Source: Rhodococcus sp. IEGM 1409
GTDB taxonomy: Bacteria > Actinomycetota > Actinomycetes > Mycobacteriales > Mycobacteriaceae
DNA: 49,053 nucleotides
Assembly: GCF_030056735.1 (NCBI RefSeq)
Contig: NZ_JASHKN010000011.1
Coordinates: forward strand, 1 to 49,053
Direction: 5' to 3'
Made by a program: the position numbers and the translations under genes
Shown here: one piece after another, positions 34,775 to 43,001 of the stretch
Layout: every line of letters begins with the position of its first letter
Numbering within the stretch: the stretch's first letter is position 1
The notes under the pieces: model-generated
What the model was told of the DNA's origin: nothing
Database searches by the model: none
Seen by the model: only the letters and a program-made list of their open reading frames with translations

Positions 34775-35707
34775 ATGCTGGTACGTCGAATTGCTCGTCC
34801 ACTGCTTTCCACGATCTTCATCGCCGGGGGAATCGATGCTTTGCGCAACCCCGCTCAGCGAGCAGCCAAAGCGTCACCGCTGATCGACAAATCCGTCGAG
34901 ACGCTGCCAGGAGCAGTGACGCAGAAGGTGCCTGCTGATCCGGAAACACTCGTCAAGATCAACGCCGCCGTCCAGATCGGTGGCGGCGCCCTGCTAGCCA
35001 CGGGCAAGGCTCCGCGGCTCGCGTCGTTGGTCCTCGCCGGAAGCCTGGTGCCGACCACGCTGGCCGGCCACGACTTCTGGAACGAAACCGATCCGTCACT
35101 GCGAGCGATGCAACGCACCAACTTCATCAAGAACGTCAGCTTGCTCGGCGGACTGATGATCGCGTCCGTCGACACCGAGGGCAAGCCGTCGCTCGGCTGG
35201 CGTGGCCGCCGCGCCGCGAGGAAGGCACAGGCGTCTATCGCCGCGGCACTTCCGTTGGTCGCATCGCAGACCGATCACACGAGCGATCGCGTCGAACATG
35301 CTTTGTCGTTGGCGTCCGAGCGCGGCTCCGAACTGGCCGAAACGGCAAAGGCACACGGAACGGATTGGCTCGAACTCGCCAAGGGGCGCGGTTCCGAGTT
35401 CGCGGAGATCGCGAGCAAGCGTGCTGCTGAATTCAGCGAGGTCGCCAAGGAGCGCGGCCCGGACATCCTCGAAGTCGCGCAGAAGCGCGGCTCCGAACTG
35501 GCCGAGACCGCACGCGAGCGCAGCGCCGAACTGGCCGAGCTGGCGAGCAAGCGCAGCTCCGAGTTCGCCGAACTCGCGCTCGAGAAGAGCAACGAGTGGG
35601 CAGAGACGGCGTCGGAACAGACCGAGGTGCTGGGTAAGCGGGCCCGCAAGCGCGCCGAGAAGGCGCTCGAAAAGGCTCGCGCCAAGAAGGACGAATTGAC
35701 GCACTGA
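34775..35707 (+). CDS. DoxX-like membrane protein with ten C-terminal 11-residue repeats (310 aa)
   Basis: N-terminal 1-135 is DoxX-like, with hydrophobic segments at about 8-20 (RPLLSTIFIAGGI), 62-78, 82-96 and 118-131; Asp21 and Arg24-Asn25-Pro26 follow the family start. Residues 180-289 are ten tandem 11-mers of the pattern AxxRxxEhAEh (for example SERGSELAET, SKRSSEFAEL), predicted as one long amphipathic or coiled-coil helix. The tail (290-310) is very basic. DoxX proteins are small inner-membrane proteins of uncertain role; the repeat domain is not part of the core family. ATG at 34775 has a GGGAGG site 8 nt upstream. Monocistronic, ending at a strong terminator. Confidence 0.92.
   Translation: MLVRRIARPLLSTIFIAGGIDALRNPAQRAAKASPLIDKSVETLPGAVTQKVPADPETLVKINAAVQIGGGALLATGKAPRLASLVLAGSLVPTTLAGHDFWNETDPSLRAMQRTNFIKNVSLLGGLMIASVDTEGKPSLGWRGRRAARKAQASIAAALPLVASQTDHTSDRVEHALSLASERGSELAETAKAHGTDWLELAKGRGSEFAEIASKRAAEFSEVAKERGPDILEVAQKRGSELAETARERSAELAELASKRSSEFAELALEKSNEWAETASEQTEVLGKRARKRAEKALEKARAKKDELTH
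35312..35641 (+). repeat. Ten 33-bp degenerate tandem repeats encoding 11-mers
   Basis: Coding repeat in the DoxX-like gene. Units share the protein pattern Ala-x-x-Arg/Lys/His-x-x-Glu/Asp-hydrophobic-Ala/Leu/Ser-Glu-hydrophobic. The DNA is diverged between units, so it is old and kept at the protein level rather than produced by recent slippage. The last unit (279-289) is the least regular. Confidence 0.9.
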
Positions 35708-35723
35708 GTGCACCGAGAATCAC

Positions 35724-35751
35724 GGTCAGGCCACCTTCGGGTGGCCTGACC
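35724..35751 (+). terminator. Intrinsic terminator with UUCG loop after the DoxX-like gene
   Basis: Perfect 12-bp stem GGTCAGGCCACC/GGTGGCCTGACC around a TTCG tetraloop, followed by a T-rich stretch. It separates the DoxX-like gene from helD. Confidence 0.9.
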
Positions 35752-35839
35752 TGTATCTATGCGGCAGTTCATCTGGGGGAACTAGACTGTCTTGGCGCTT
35801 TTGCAGCGCATGAATTTCTCATCAAGCCTAGGAGATCCT

Positions 35840-38122
35840 TTGCCCGACGCGGACCCGTCACTGAACGAGCAAGAGCTTGAGCAGCAGTACGTGACGATGC
35901 TGTACTCCCGTCTCGACGATCTTCGAAAGTATGCCCAAACACGCTTGAGCACGGTCCTCCTCGAGACCGGCGGCACCCCGCAGGCACGCAGTGAACGCGA
36001 ATCCTTCAATGCCATGTACACCGAGGATCTCGCCAAGTACGACGCAGCCGAGAACGGAATGTGTTTCGGACGCATCGACTTCGACGACGAGCGACGCTAC
36101 GTCGGCCGACTCGGAATTCTGGACACCGACAACGACTACGAAACGCTGCTCCTCGACTGGCGTGCCCCGATGGCACGGCCGTTCTATCTGGCGACGCCGG
36201 CGGCACCTGAAGGTGTGAAACGGCGCCGCCATATTCGCAGCCGTAGCCGCACGGTCACCGGCATCAACGACGAGTACCTGGACCTCGATGCAGCTCGCGC
36301 CGCCGGAGTCGTGACCGCAGCCGGCGGCGTCGCCGGTGAGAGCGCACTCCTGGATGCTCTGAACGCAGCACGTACGGGCCAGATGAACGACATCGTCGAG
36401 ACCATCCAGAGCGAGCAAGATGCCATCATCCGCTCCGAGCACAAAAGCGTTCTTGTGGTCCAGGGCGGTCCGGGCACCGGCAAAACAGCTGTCGCACTTC
36501 ACCGCGCCGCCTTCTTGCTCTACACCTACCGTCAGCAGCTGGCCAAGGCTGGCGTTCTCATCATCGGGCCGAACCCGACCTTCCTCGACTACATCAGCCA
36601 GGTCCTTCCTTCACTCGGTGAGACCGGCGTCCTGCTCTCGACGATTGGTGACCTGTACCCCGGAGTGCGCGCAACGCGTACCGATTCCCTCGCCGCCGGT
36701 GAGATCAAGGGTTCGCTCGCGATTCTCGACGTGCTCAAGAACGCCGTCCGGGATCGGCAGGAAGTTCCGTCCAAGCCGATCACCCTTCGATTCGACACGT
36801 ACGACTTGAAGCTGGATCGCAAGACTGTCACGAAGGCACGCGGTCGTGCTCGGTCGTCGCGTCGCCCACACAACCTGGCGCGCCCGATCTTCGTAGCAGC
36901 AGTCATCGAGGCGTTGGCGCTGCAGATGGCCGAACTCATCGGCGGAAACCTCGTCGACGGCGGCTCACTCCTCAGCCGGGACGACATCGCCGACATTCGC
37001 GACGAGATGCGTGAGGACTCGGACATCATGTCCGCCATCGGAAAGCTCTGGCCAGAATTGTCGCCTCAGCAAATCCTCGCGGAACTGTGGACGTCTCCGG
37101 CGAGGTTGGCCAAGGCAGCGCCGCAACTCGACGACGCCCAACGCGACGAGCTTCTGCAGAGCGTCGGACCAGGATTCAGTGCGGCCGACGCTCCCCTTCT
37201 GGACGAACTCGCAGAGATCCTCGGTGTCGACGATGCCGCCGAACGCGAACGTGCACAACGTGAATGGCGCGCACAGATCGCCGACGCCCAGGGTGCGCTG
37301 GACATCCTCACCGGCTCTGCACCGCAGGACCTCGAGGACGAGATGGATCCTGAGATCCTGATGGCGTACGACTTGATCGACGCCAGCCAACTCGCACAGC
37401 GCCACGATCAAGGCCAGCGCCAGACCACGGCGGAGCGCGCTGCCGGCGACCGAACCTGGACTTACGGTCACGTGATCGTCGACGAAGCTCAAGAGCTCTC
37501 CGAGATGGCGTGGCGAATGCTGATGCGGCGCATACCGAATCGGTGGATGACGTTGGTCGGCGATACGGCCCAGACCGGTGATCCTGCCGGCACCTCGTCC
37601 TGGCAGACGATCCTCGAGCCGTATGTCGCCAAGCGCTGGAAGCTCACCGAACTGACCGTGAACTACCGAACTCCGTCGGAGATCATGGATGTCGCTCACC
37701 GTGTGCTCGAAGAAATCGACCCGGAGCAGTCCGTGCCCCGGTCGGTACGCGACAGCGGATTCGCGCCGTGGGCACTCAAGACCACGGCCGAAGAATTGGA
37801 AACGACCGTGCGCCGCTGCATCGAGTCCGAGTCACATCCCGGAATCACCGCAGTGATCGCCGGTTCCGAGATTGTTGCCGATCTGGCGGGCCTTGCGAGC
37901 GAGACCGTGAGCGTCCTATCGGTCAAGGACGTCAAGGGGCTCGAGTTCGACACCGTGTTGATAGTCGAACCCGCCGACATTCTCGACGAGTCTCCCCGTG
38001 GAATGAACGACCTCTACGTCGCGTTGACCCGAGCCACCCAGAGGCTCGGCATCATTCACATCGAGTCGCTCCCCGCGGTTCTCGACGGCGTCGAGGCCGC
38101 AGAGTTGGCCTTCGATTCGTGA
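35840..38122 (+). CDS. helD: HelD-type RNA polymerase-associated ATPase/helicase (760 aa, TTG start)
   Basis: UvrD/Rep-related ATPase of the HelD group, which removes or recycles RNA polymerase from stalled complexes; some actinobacterial members (HelR) protect against rifampicin. N-terminal helical arm (residues about 5-65) resembles the secondary-channel coiled coil. P-loop GGPGTGKTAVAL starts at residue 209, and Walker B VIVDEAQ is at 545-551. NYRTPSEIM and NDLYVALTRATQRL are later SF1 motifs. TTG at 35840 has AGGAG 5 nt upstream; ATG at 35810 and TTG at 35792 lack such a site. A TAGACT -10 element lies at 35783-35788. No rifamycin-associated element palindrome was seen upstream. Confidence 0.93.
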   Translation: MPDADPSLNEQELEQQYVTMLYSRLDDLRKYAQTRLSTVLLETGGTPQARSERESFNAMYTEDLAKYDAAENGMCFGRIDFDDERRYVGRLGILDTDNDYETLLLDWRAPMARPFYLATPAAPEGVKRRRHIRSRSRTVTGINDEYLDLDAARAAGVVTAAGGVAGESALLDALNAARTGQMNDIVETIQSEQDAIIRSEHKSVLVVQGGPGTGKTAVALHRAAFLLYTYRQQLAKAGVLIIGPNPTFLDYISQVLPSLGETGVLLSTIGDLYPGVRATRTDSLAAGEIKGSLAILDVLKNAVRDRQEVPSKPITLRFDTYDLKLDRKTVTKARGRARSSRRPHNLARPIFVAAVIEALALQMAELIGGNLVDGGSLLSRDDIADIRDEMREDSDIMSAIGKLWPELSPQQILAELWTSPARLAKAAPQLDDAQRDELLQSVGPGFSAADAPLLDELAEILGVDDAAERERAQREWRAQIADAQGALDILTGSAPQDLEDEMDPEILMAYDLIDASQLAQRHDQGQRQTTAERAAGDRTWTYGHVIVDEAQELSEMAWRMLMRRIPNRWMTLVGDTAQTGDPAGTSSWQTILEPYVAKRWKLTELTVNYRTPSEIMDVAHRVLEEIDPEQSVPRSVRDSGFAPWALKTTAEELETTVRRCIESESHPGITAVIAGSEIVADLAGLASETVSVLSVKDVKGLEFDTVLIVEPADILDESPRGMNDLYVALTRATQRLGIIHIESLPAVLDGVEAAELAFDS

Positions 38123-38144
38123 GCCTCACGGAGTAGGTTCGTGC

Positions 38145-38180
38145 GTGACACCTCGAGTTGTGGTGTCACCCCAAATTTTT
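38145..38180 (+). terminator. Terminator after helD
   Basis: 8-bp stem GTGACACC/GGTGTCAC with a 9-nt loop, followed by a T-rich stretch ending in TTTTT. It lies 22 bp after the helD stop. Confidence 0.75.
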
Positions 38181-38196
38181 GTCGACGACTGAAGGA

Positions 38197-38667
38197 ATGA
38201 CCCTCGTGCTTGGCCTGCCCGCAAGTTCCGCCCCACCCATCCGCAAAATCTGTCGCGTGATGATCGGTGTCGGGATGCTGGCAGCGGTGACAGCAGGTTG
38301 TTCAGAAGATGACTCGAGTTCGACGGCAGCTGCGGGCAGCGACGACATCGCTGCTGTTGCTGCCGCACCCACAGAAACCCCGGTAGACGATGTCGAGCGT
38401 CTGCGGGCGGTGATCGCGTCGTCCGAGGTGAACCCCGCGTTTTCCGACGACATGTTGCAGGCGCTCGGTGACGGCGTCTGCCAGCAGCTCGCGGCCGGCA
38501 CCGATCGAGAGACGATCATCGCGAATCTGCGGCAGGTATCACTGAACGGAGCGAGCGGACCGGTGGTCACGACCGGAGACAGCTCGGCCGCATCGACGCC
38601 ACTTCCCAGTGCCGATCAGTTGGCTGAAGTGTTCGTCGATGCGGCCGAGGCCGACTACTGCCGGTAA
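38197..38667 (+). CDS. Putative lipoprotein, DUF732-like (156 aa)
   Basis: Likely exported. Arg16-Lys17 precede a hydrophobic core (VMIGVGMLAAVTAG) ending in a lipobox with the lipid-attachment Cys at residue about 35 (TAGC). A Ser/Ala-rich linker follows. The C-terminal domain (VERLRAVIASSEVNPAFSDDMLQALGDGVCQQLAAGTDRETIIANL) resembles the DUF732 domain of mycobacterial secreted proteins, with two Cys (GVC and near the terminus DYC) that could pair. ATG at 38197 has GAAGGA directly adjacent, so GTG at 38206 is a possible alternative start. Function unknown. Confidence 0.82.
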   Translation: MTLVLGLPASSAPPIRKICRVMIGVGMLAAVTAGCSEDDSSSTAAAGSDDIAAVAAAPTETPVDDVERLRAVIASSEVNPAFSDDMLQALGDGVCQQLAAGTDRETIIANLRQVSLNGASGPVVTTGDSSAASTPLPSADQLAEVFVDAAEADYCR

Positions 38668-38668
38668 A

Positions 38669-39121
38669 TCAGCGAACAGTGTGCACGATAAGAACGTCGG
38701 ACGTCGCCTTGCGCGCGGCATCGGAAGGCACCGAACCGAGCAGACGCCCGGTCAGTGTGTTCAATCCACGATTTCCGACGACCAGCAAGTCGCCCTTCAC
38801 CTCGTCGAGCAAAGCAAGAAGCGATTCGACGGGAGCGCCGACGATGGCGCGCTCGACAACGTCCTTGGCGCCCTGGGCATGTGCGCGCTCTCGCGCCGTA
38901 CGAAGGATCTCGTAGGTCGGAGCGGAACCGGTGACCTGGTAGGCCTCGTTACCCAATGCATCAGCGGCAGCGCTCACGTCCTTGGGATCAGCCGGGTAGT
39001 ACGCACACGCGATGACTAGCTGGGCGTCCGAGCCACTGGCGATGGCGGCAGCTCTGTCGACTGCCTTCAGTGACGACTCGGAGCCATCGGTTCCTACGAC
39101 AACGGTCCGGTAGGCACTCAT
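38669..39121 (-). CDS. Universal stress protein family protein (150 aa)
   Basis: Single Usp domain. The N-terminal VVVGTDGSESSLKAVDRA and the C-terminal nucleotide-binding motif VVGNRGLNTLTGRLLGSVPSDAARKATSDVLIVHTVR (G-x2-G-x9-GS) are intact, so it should bind ATP or a related nucleotide. It is the positional counterpart of M. tuberculosis Rv1636, described as a cAMP-binding Usp. ATG at 39121 has GGAGGAA upstream. Its stop lies 2 bp from that of the convergent lipoprotein gene. A CRP-like palindrome lies upstream at 39267-39283. Confidence 0.95.
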   Translation of the reverse strand: MSAYRTVVVGTDGSESSLKAVDRAAAIASGSDAQLVIACAYYPADPKDVSAAADALGNEAYQVTGSAPTYEILRTARERAHAQGAKDVVERAIVGAPVESLLALLDEVKGDLLVVGNRGLNTLTGRLLGSVPSDAARKATSDVLIVHTVR

Positions 39122-39308
39122 TCATTCCTCCATGGTTACGGGACGGACGGTACGGCCGGCACCGGGGACACACTGTTGCACCCGCTCGACAGCCGCTGCG
39201 CTGACATTAGCGGGATTGTGCCGCGGATAGTGTTATTTGCAGTACACGCCACAAGCCCACAGTGAATGTGATCATCAGTCACAGGCAAATTTGTCCAACA
39301 GTGACCGA

Positions 39309-40184
39309 TCAGCGAAGTTTGCCGAAGCGAGGCCCGAACAGCGCCGCCGGGAAAACTTCCTGCTCGACCAGGGCAGCACGCCATGGCGTCGCCAATTCCA
39401 GCAATCGTTTGGCACCTTCTTCACCGAGCGCATCCCACGGGGCCAGGGCAAGGTCGTCCGTCAGGTCTTCGACGACGTCGCGCAGTTCCTGCCCGTCCTC
39501 GGTCAGCGCACCGGACGAACGGTCGAGCAGTTCGCGATCCTTCAGGCTTTCCACTGCCTCGTCCCACTGTTCCTGCGACCACCCGCGGCGAGTCTGTGCG
39601 AACTTACGCTGAAACCCGATTCCCGTGGCTGTGTGCGTGATCAACGCGTCCAGTCCGTTCAATCCCGCGGTCTGAAGGGCCGCAATGTGGCCGTCGCCGC
39701 GATACTCACGCAGCAGTGTGAGCGCATGCCAGAAGCGCAGGTGCGGTTCAGTCGGCCAGTCGAGCGACGCCCAACCCGCGTACAGCGGGCGACCGTCTAC
39801 TCCGGGAATGTTCTGGGCCGCGATCGATACGAGTTCGGCGGCCTCTGCCATGTCTGCCGACCCCGTCTCATCTGCACCGAACAGGCGGACGTACGCCGCG
39901 TCGATTGCCCGATACCGCGCCGCGACAACCTCTGTGGGCCTTGCCAATTCCCAGGCACGCGGAATGACACTGTCGATCAGTTCGGGATTGAAGTTGAAGA
40001 AGGTTGCCGTGACGACCGTCGCGGGTGGAGCGCCGAGCGGCGCTGACCGCCCCGCGAAGTACACCATTCGGCCCGGCTCCAAACCGACGCCGACAAGTTC
40101 CTTCTCCGTCTCCGGCACGAAGTACGCCAGCGAGTGAAGAAGTTCGAGAGTCCGCGCGGTCTTGCCTGCAGTCTGTGCATCCAT
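39309..40184 (-). CDS. HTH_67/SCO6745-like protein (291 aa)
   Basis: Matches the actinobacterial family exemplified by SCO6745 and SalK. Visible segments are ARTLELLHSLAYFVPE, YFAGRSAPLGAPPATVVTATFFNFNP, LYAGWASLDWP, LRFWHALTLLREYRGDGHIAALQ and TRRGWSQEQWDEAVESLKDRELL. Winged-helix-like halves suggest a regulatory or binding role; no catalytic motif. ATG at 40184 (MDAQTAGKTARTLE) is preferred over a start 9 codons upstream. It follows uvrB by 45 bp on the same strand and may be co-transcribed. Confidence 0.85.
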   Translation of the reverse strand: MDAQTAGKTARTLELLHSLAYFVPETEKELVGVGLEPGRMVYFAGRSAPLGAPPATVVTATFFNFNPELIDSVIPRAWELARPTEVVAARYRAIDAAYVRLFGADETGSADMAEAAELVSIAAQNIPGVDGRPLYAGWASLDWPTEPHLRFWHALTLLREYRGDGHIAALQTAGLNGLDALITHTATGIGFQRKFAQTRRGWSQEQWDEAVESLKDRELLDRSSGALTEDGQELRDVVEDLTDDLALAPWDALGEEGAKRLLELATPWRAALVEQEVFPAALFGPRFGKLR

Positions 40185-40229
40185 ACCTGAAACCGTAGCG
40201 GGCGCGAGCACGAACGTACGCGAGGCGAC

Positions 40230-42392
40230 CTACTTGAGGCCCGCGGCGTCCATCCCTCGAAGTTCCTTCTTCAAATCTGCGATCTCGTCTCGCAACCGTC
40301 CAGCCAACTCGAACTGAAGGTCGCGTGCGGCATTCATCATCTGATCGGTGAGTTCCTTGACCAGATCTGCCAATTCGGCGCGAGGCATCGATTTGGTGTC
40401 GCGCCCCTCGTACACACCGGCACTGACCGCACGACCGGCCTCGCCCTGCGCACGCCGACCACGCGTCGCATTGCGGCCCGAACCACCGACGTCCACGGAA
40501 GCTGCGGTGTCCTCCGCCTCCTCGTACACCTGATCGAGAATGTCCGCGATCTTCTTGCGTAGCGGTTGTGGGTCGACGCCCATCTTCTCGTTGTAGGCGA
40601 CCTGCTTCTCGCGTCGCCGCTCGGTTTCCTCGATCGCCTGCGCCATGGAAGCGGTGATCTTGTCCGCATACATGTGCACTTGACCGGACACATTTCGAGC
40701 CGCTCGACCAATCGTCTGAATGAGGCTGGTGGAGCTACGGAGGAAGCCTTCCTTGTCGGCATCGAGGATCGCGACCAGCGACACCTCGGGAAGGTCGAGT
40801 CCCTCACGCAGGAGGTTGATTCCGACCAGCACGTCGTACTCCCCCAGGCGGAGCTGTCGGAGCAGCTCGACTCGCCGGAGCGTATCGATATCCGAGTGCA
40901 GGTACCGGACGCGAATACCGAGTTCGAGAAGGTAGTCGGTCAGGTCTTCCGACATCTTCTTGGTCAGAGTCGTGACCAACACACGCTCGTCGCGTTCCGC
41001 TCGCTCACGGATCTCGTGAACGAGATCGTCGATCTGTCCCTTGGTGGGTTTGACTATGACCTCGGGATCGATCAATCCGGTCGGGCGGATCACCTGCTCG
41101 ACGAACTCACCGCCGGACTGACCCAACTCGTACTTGCCGGGGGTTGCCGACAGGTAGACGGTCTGACCGATCCGCTTACTGAATTCTTCCCAAGTCAGAG
41201 GGCGGTTGTCGGTTGCCGACGGTAGCCGGAATCCGAATTCGACCAGGTTGCGCTTGCGTGACATATCGCCTTCGTACATGGCGCCGATCTGCGGAACGGT
41301 CACGTGCGACTCGTCGATGACCAGAAGGAAATCTTCGGGGAAGTAGTCGATCAAGGTTGCGGGGGCAGTTCCAGGACCTCGGCCGTCGATGTGGCGCGAG
41401 TAGTTCTCGATGCCGGAGCAGAACCCGACCTGCTTGATCATCTCGAGGTCGTACTGCGTTCGCATGCGAAGACGCTGAGCTTCGAGAAGCTTGCCCTTGC
41501 CCTCGAGTTCGGCGAGCCGCTCTTCGAGTTCTGCCTCGATGTCCTTGGCCGCACGCTCCATGCGTTCAGGGCCGGCGACGTAGTGCGTCGCCGGAAAGAT
41601 ACGGACCGTGTCGACCTGGCGAACGATGTCACCGGTCAGTGGATGCAAGTAGTACAGCGCTTCGATCTCGTCACCGAAGAATTCGATGCGTACCGCCAAC
41701 TCTTCGTAGGACGGAATGATCTCGACCGTGTCGCCGCGCACGCGGAACGAACCTCGCGTGAACGCCATGTCGTTGCGGTTGTACTGAACGTCGACGAGCA
41801 GACGCAGGAACGCATCGCGCGGTACCTCGACACCGACGTCGAGCTGAATCGAGCGATCGAGGTACGACTGCGGTGTACCGAGGCCGTAGATGCACGACAC
41901 CGAGGCCACCACGACCACGTCCCGTCGTGACAGAAGGCTGGACGTCGCTGAGTGGCGCAGCCGCTCCACGTCGTCATTGACCGACGAATCCTTCTCGATG
42001 TAGGTGTCGGTCTGGGCGATGTACGCCTCGGGTTGGTAGTAGTCGTAGTACGAGACGAAGTACTCGACCGCATTGTTGGGAAGCATTTCCCGAAGCTCGT
42101 TCGCGAGCTGAGCGGCCAGAGTCTTGTTCGGAGCCATCACCAGAGCGGGTCGTTGCAATTTTTCGATCAACCATGCTGTGGTCGCGGACTTACCGGTACC
42201 GGTCGCACCGAGGAGGACGACGTCCTTCTCCCCCTCGTTGATCCGTTTTTCCAGTTCGGCGATGGCTGCCGGCTGATCGCCTGCCGGTTCGTACGGACTG
42301 ACGACCTCGAAGCGCGCGTCTGAGCGCTCGATGTCACCCACCGGACGAAACTCGGAATGCGCGACCACGGGATGTTCAGAAGCAAACGCCAT
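40230..42392 (-). CDS. uvrB: Excinuclease ABC subunit B (720 aa)
   Basis: Central helicase-like factor of nucleotide excision repair, loaded by UvrA. Walker A GATGTGKS is at residues 62-69, and the beta-hairpin [10 protein letters not shown] at 115-124. [14 protein letters not shown] is the helicase DEAD-type motif, and QTIGRAARN motif VI. The C-terminal UVR domain ([40 protein letters not shown]) is present. The N-terminus is about 25 residues longer than in mycobacteria; an internal start near the conserved VVSPY segment is not obvious. No LexA box was recognised upstream. Confidence 0.97.
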   Translation of the reverse strand: MAFASEHPVVAHSEFRPVGDIERSDARFEVVSPYEPAGDQPAAIAELEKRINEGEKDVVLLGATGTGKSATTAWLIEKLQRPALVMAPNKTLAAQLANELREMLPNNAVEYFVSYYDYYQPEAYIAQTDTYIEKDSSVNDDVERLRHSATSSLLSRRDVVVVASVSCIYGLGTPQSYLDRSIQLDVGVEVPRDAFLRLLVDVQYNRNDMAFTRGSFRVRGDTVEIIPSYEELAVRIEFFGDEIEALYYLHPLTGDIVRQVDTVRIFPATHYVAGPERMERAAKDIEAELEERLAELEGKGKLLEAQRLRMRTQYDLEMIKQVGFCSGIENYSRHIDGRGPGTAPATLIDYFPEDFLLVIDESHVTVPQIGAMYEGDMSRKRNLVEFGFRLPSATDNRPLTWEEFSKRIGQTVYLSATPGKYELGQSGGEFVEQVIRPTGLIDPEVIVKPTKGQIDDLVHEIRERAERDERVLVTTLTKKMSEDLTDYLLELGIRVRYLHSDIDTLRRVELLRQLRLGEYDVLVGINLLREGLDLPEVSLVAILDADKEGFLRSSTSLIQTIGRAARNVSGQVHMYADKITASMAQAIEETERRREKQVAYNEKMGVDPQPLRKKIADILDQVYEEAEDTAASVDVGGSGRNATRGRRAQGEAGRAVSAGVYEGRDTKSMPRAELADLVKELTDQMMNAARDLQFELAGRLRDEIADLKKELRGMDAAGLK

Positions 42393-42464
42393 GAAACCAG
42401 GGTAAGCGCACCCACCGACACAATGCCTGCTCGTCCGCGTTCAGCCGAAAAAGCACTTCGGCGG

Positions 42465-42470
42465 TAGGTT
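42465..42470 (+). promoter_or_regulatory. -10 element of the DUF402 gene (leaderless start)
   Basis: TAGGTT ends 8 nt before the ATG at 42479, so transcription should begin at or beside the start codon. No ribosome binding site is present. Confidence 0.45.
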
Positions 42471-42478
42471 CTTCGACC

Positions 42479-42997
42479 ATGAGCCAGGAACGTGCCCACA
42501 TTCACCGGCCGAAGGTGGAAACCTTCGACATCGCAGCTCGCACCAACGTCGATCCCAAGGGTTTCGTTCGCCCGGTCGAGCACTACCGCGAGGAACCATG
42601 GGGGCTGTACATGGCGCGCCACGCCGACCATCCCCGGTTTCACTACCTGGAGTCGTGGATCATTCCCGAACTCGGAATTCGGGCGTCGATCCTCCACTTC
42701 ACCCCGCAGCACGTCCGAGACTGGGATTTCTATGTCGACATCGGCGACTTCACTCGCAGCGAGCAGGTCTGGACATCCGAGGACCACTACCTCGACCTGA
42801 TCGTGCAGACCGGACACAGCATCGAATTGCTCGACGTCGACGAGTTGCTCGAGGCAAACACCGCCGGAATCCTGGACCCGAAGACGTCCGAGCGCGCAAT
42901 GCTGAACGCTGCCCGAGCCATCGACGGTATCGCCGCCCACGGTCACGACCTCGACGCCTGGCTGGGCTCGTTGGGCATGCCGGTCACGTGGCGCTGA
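42479..42997 (+). CDS. DUF402 domain protein (172 aa)
   Basis: Resembles the FomD/DUF402 family, which includes nucleotide phosphatases and FAU-1-like proteins. Core features are DPKGFVRPVEHYREEPWGLYMARHADHPRFHYLESWIIP, the metal-binding-like VWTSEDHYLDLIV, and LDVDELLEA. It is the counterpart of Rv1632c, divergent from uvrB and convergent with coaE. Hydrolase activity is inferred from the family only. Confidence 0.88.
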   Translation: MSQERAHIHRPKVETFDIAARTNVDPKGFVRPVEHYREEPWGLYMARHADHPRFHYLESWIIPELGIRASILHFTPQHVRDWDFYVDIGDFTRSEQVWTSEDHYLDLIVQTGHSIELLDVDELLEANTAGILDPKTSERAMLNAARAIDGIAAHGHDLDAWLGSLGMPVTWR

Positions 42998-43001
42998 GTC
43001 G

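Noticed and set aside
35708..35840. Rifamycin-associated element upstream of helD
   Set aside because: No GGGGCTTGC-type palindrome; the only palindrome is the UUCG terminator of the preceding gene.
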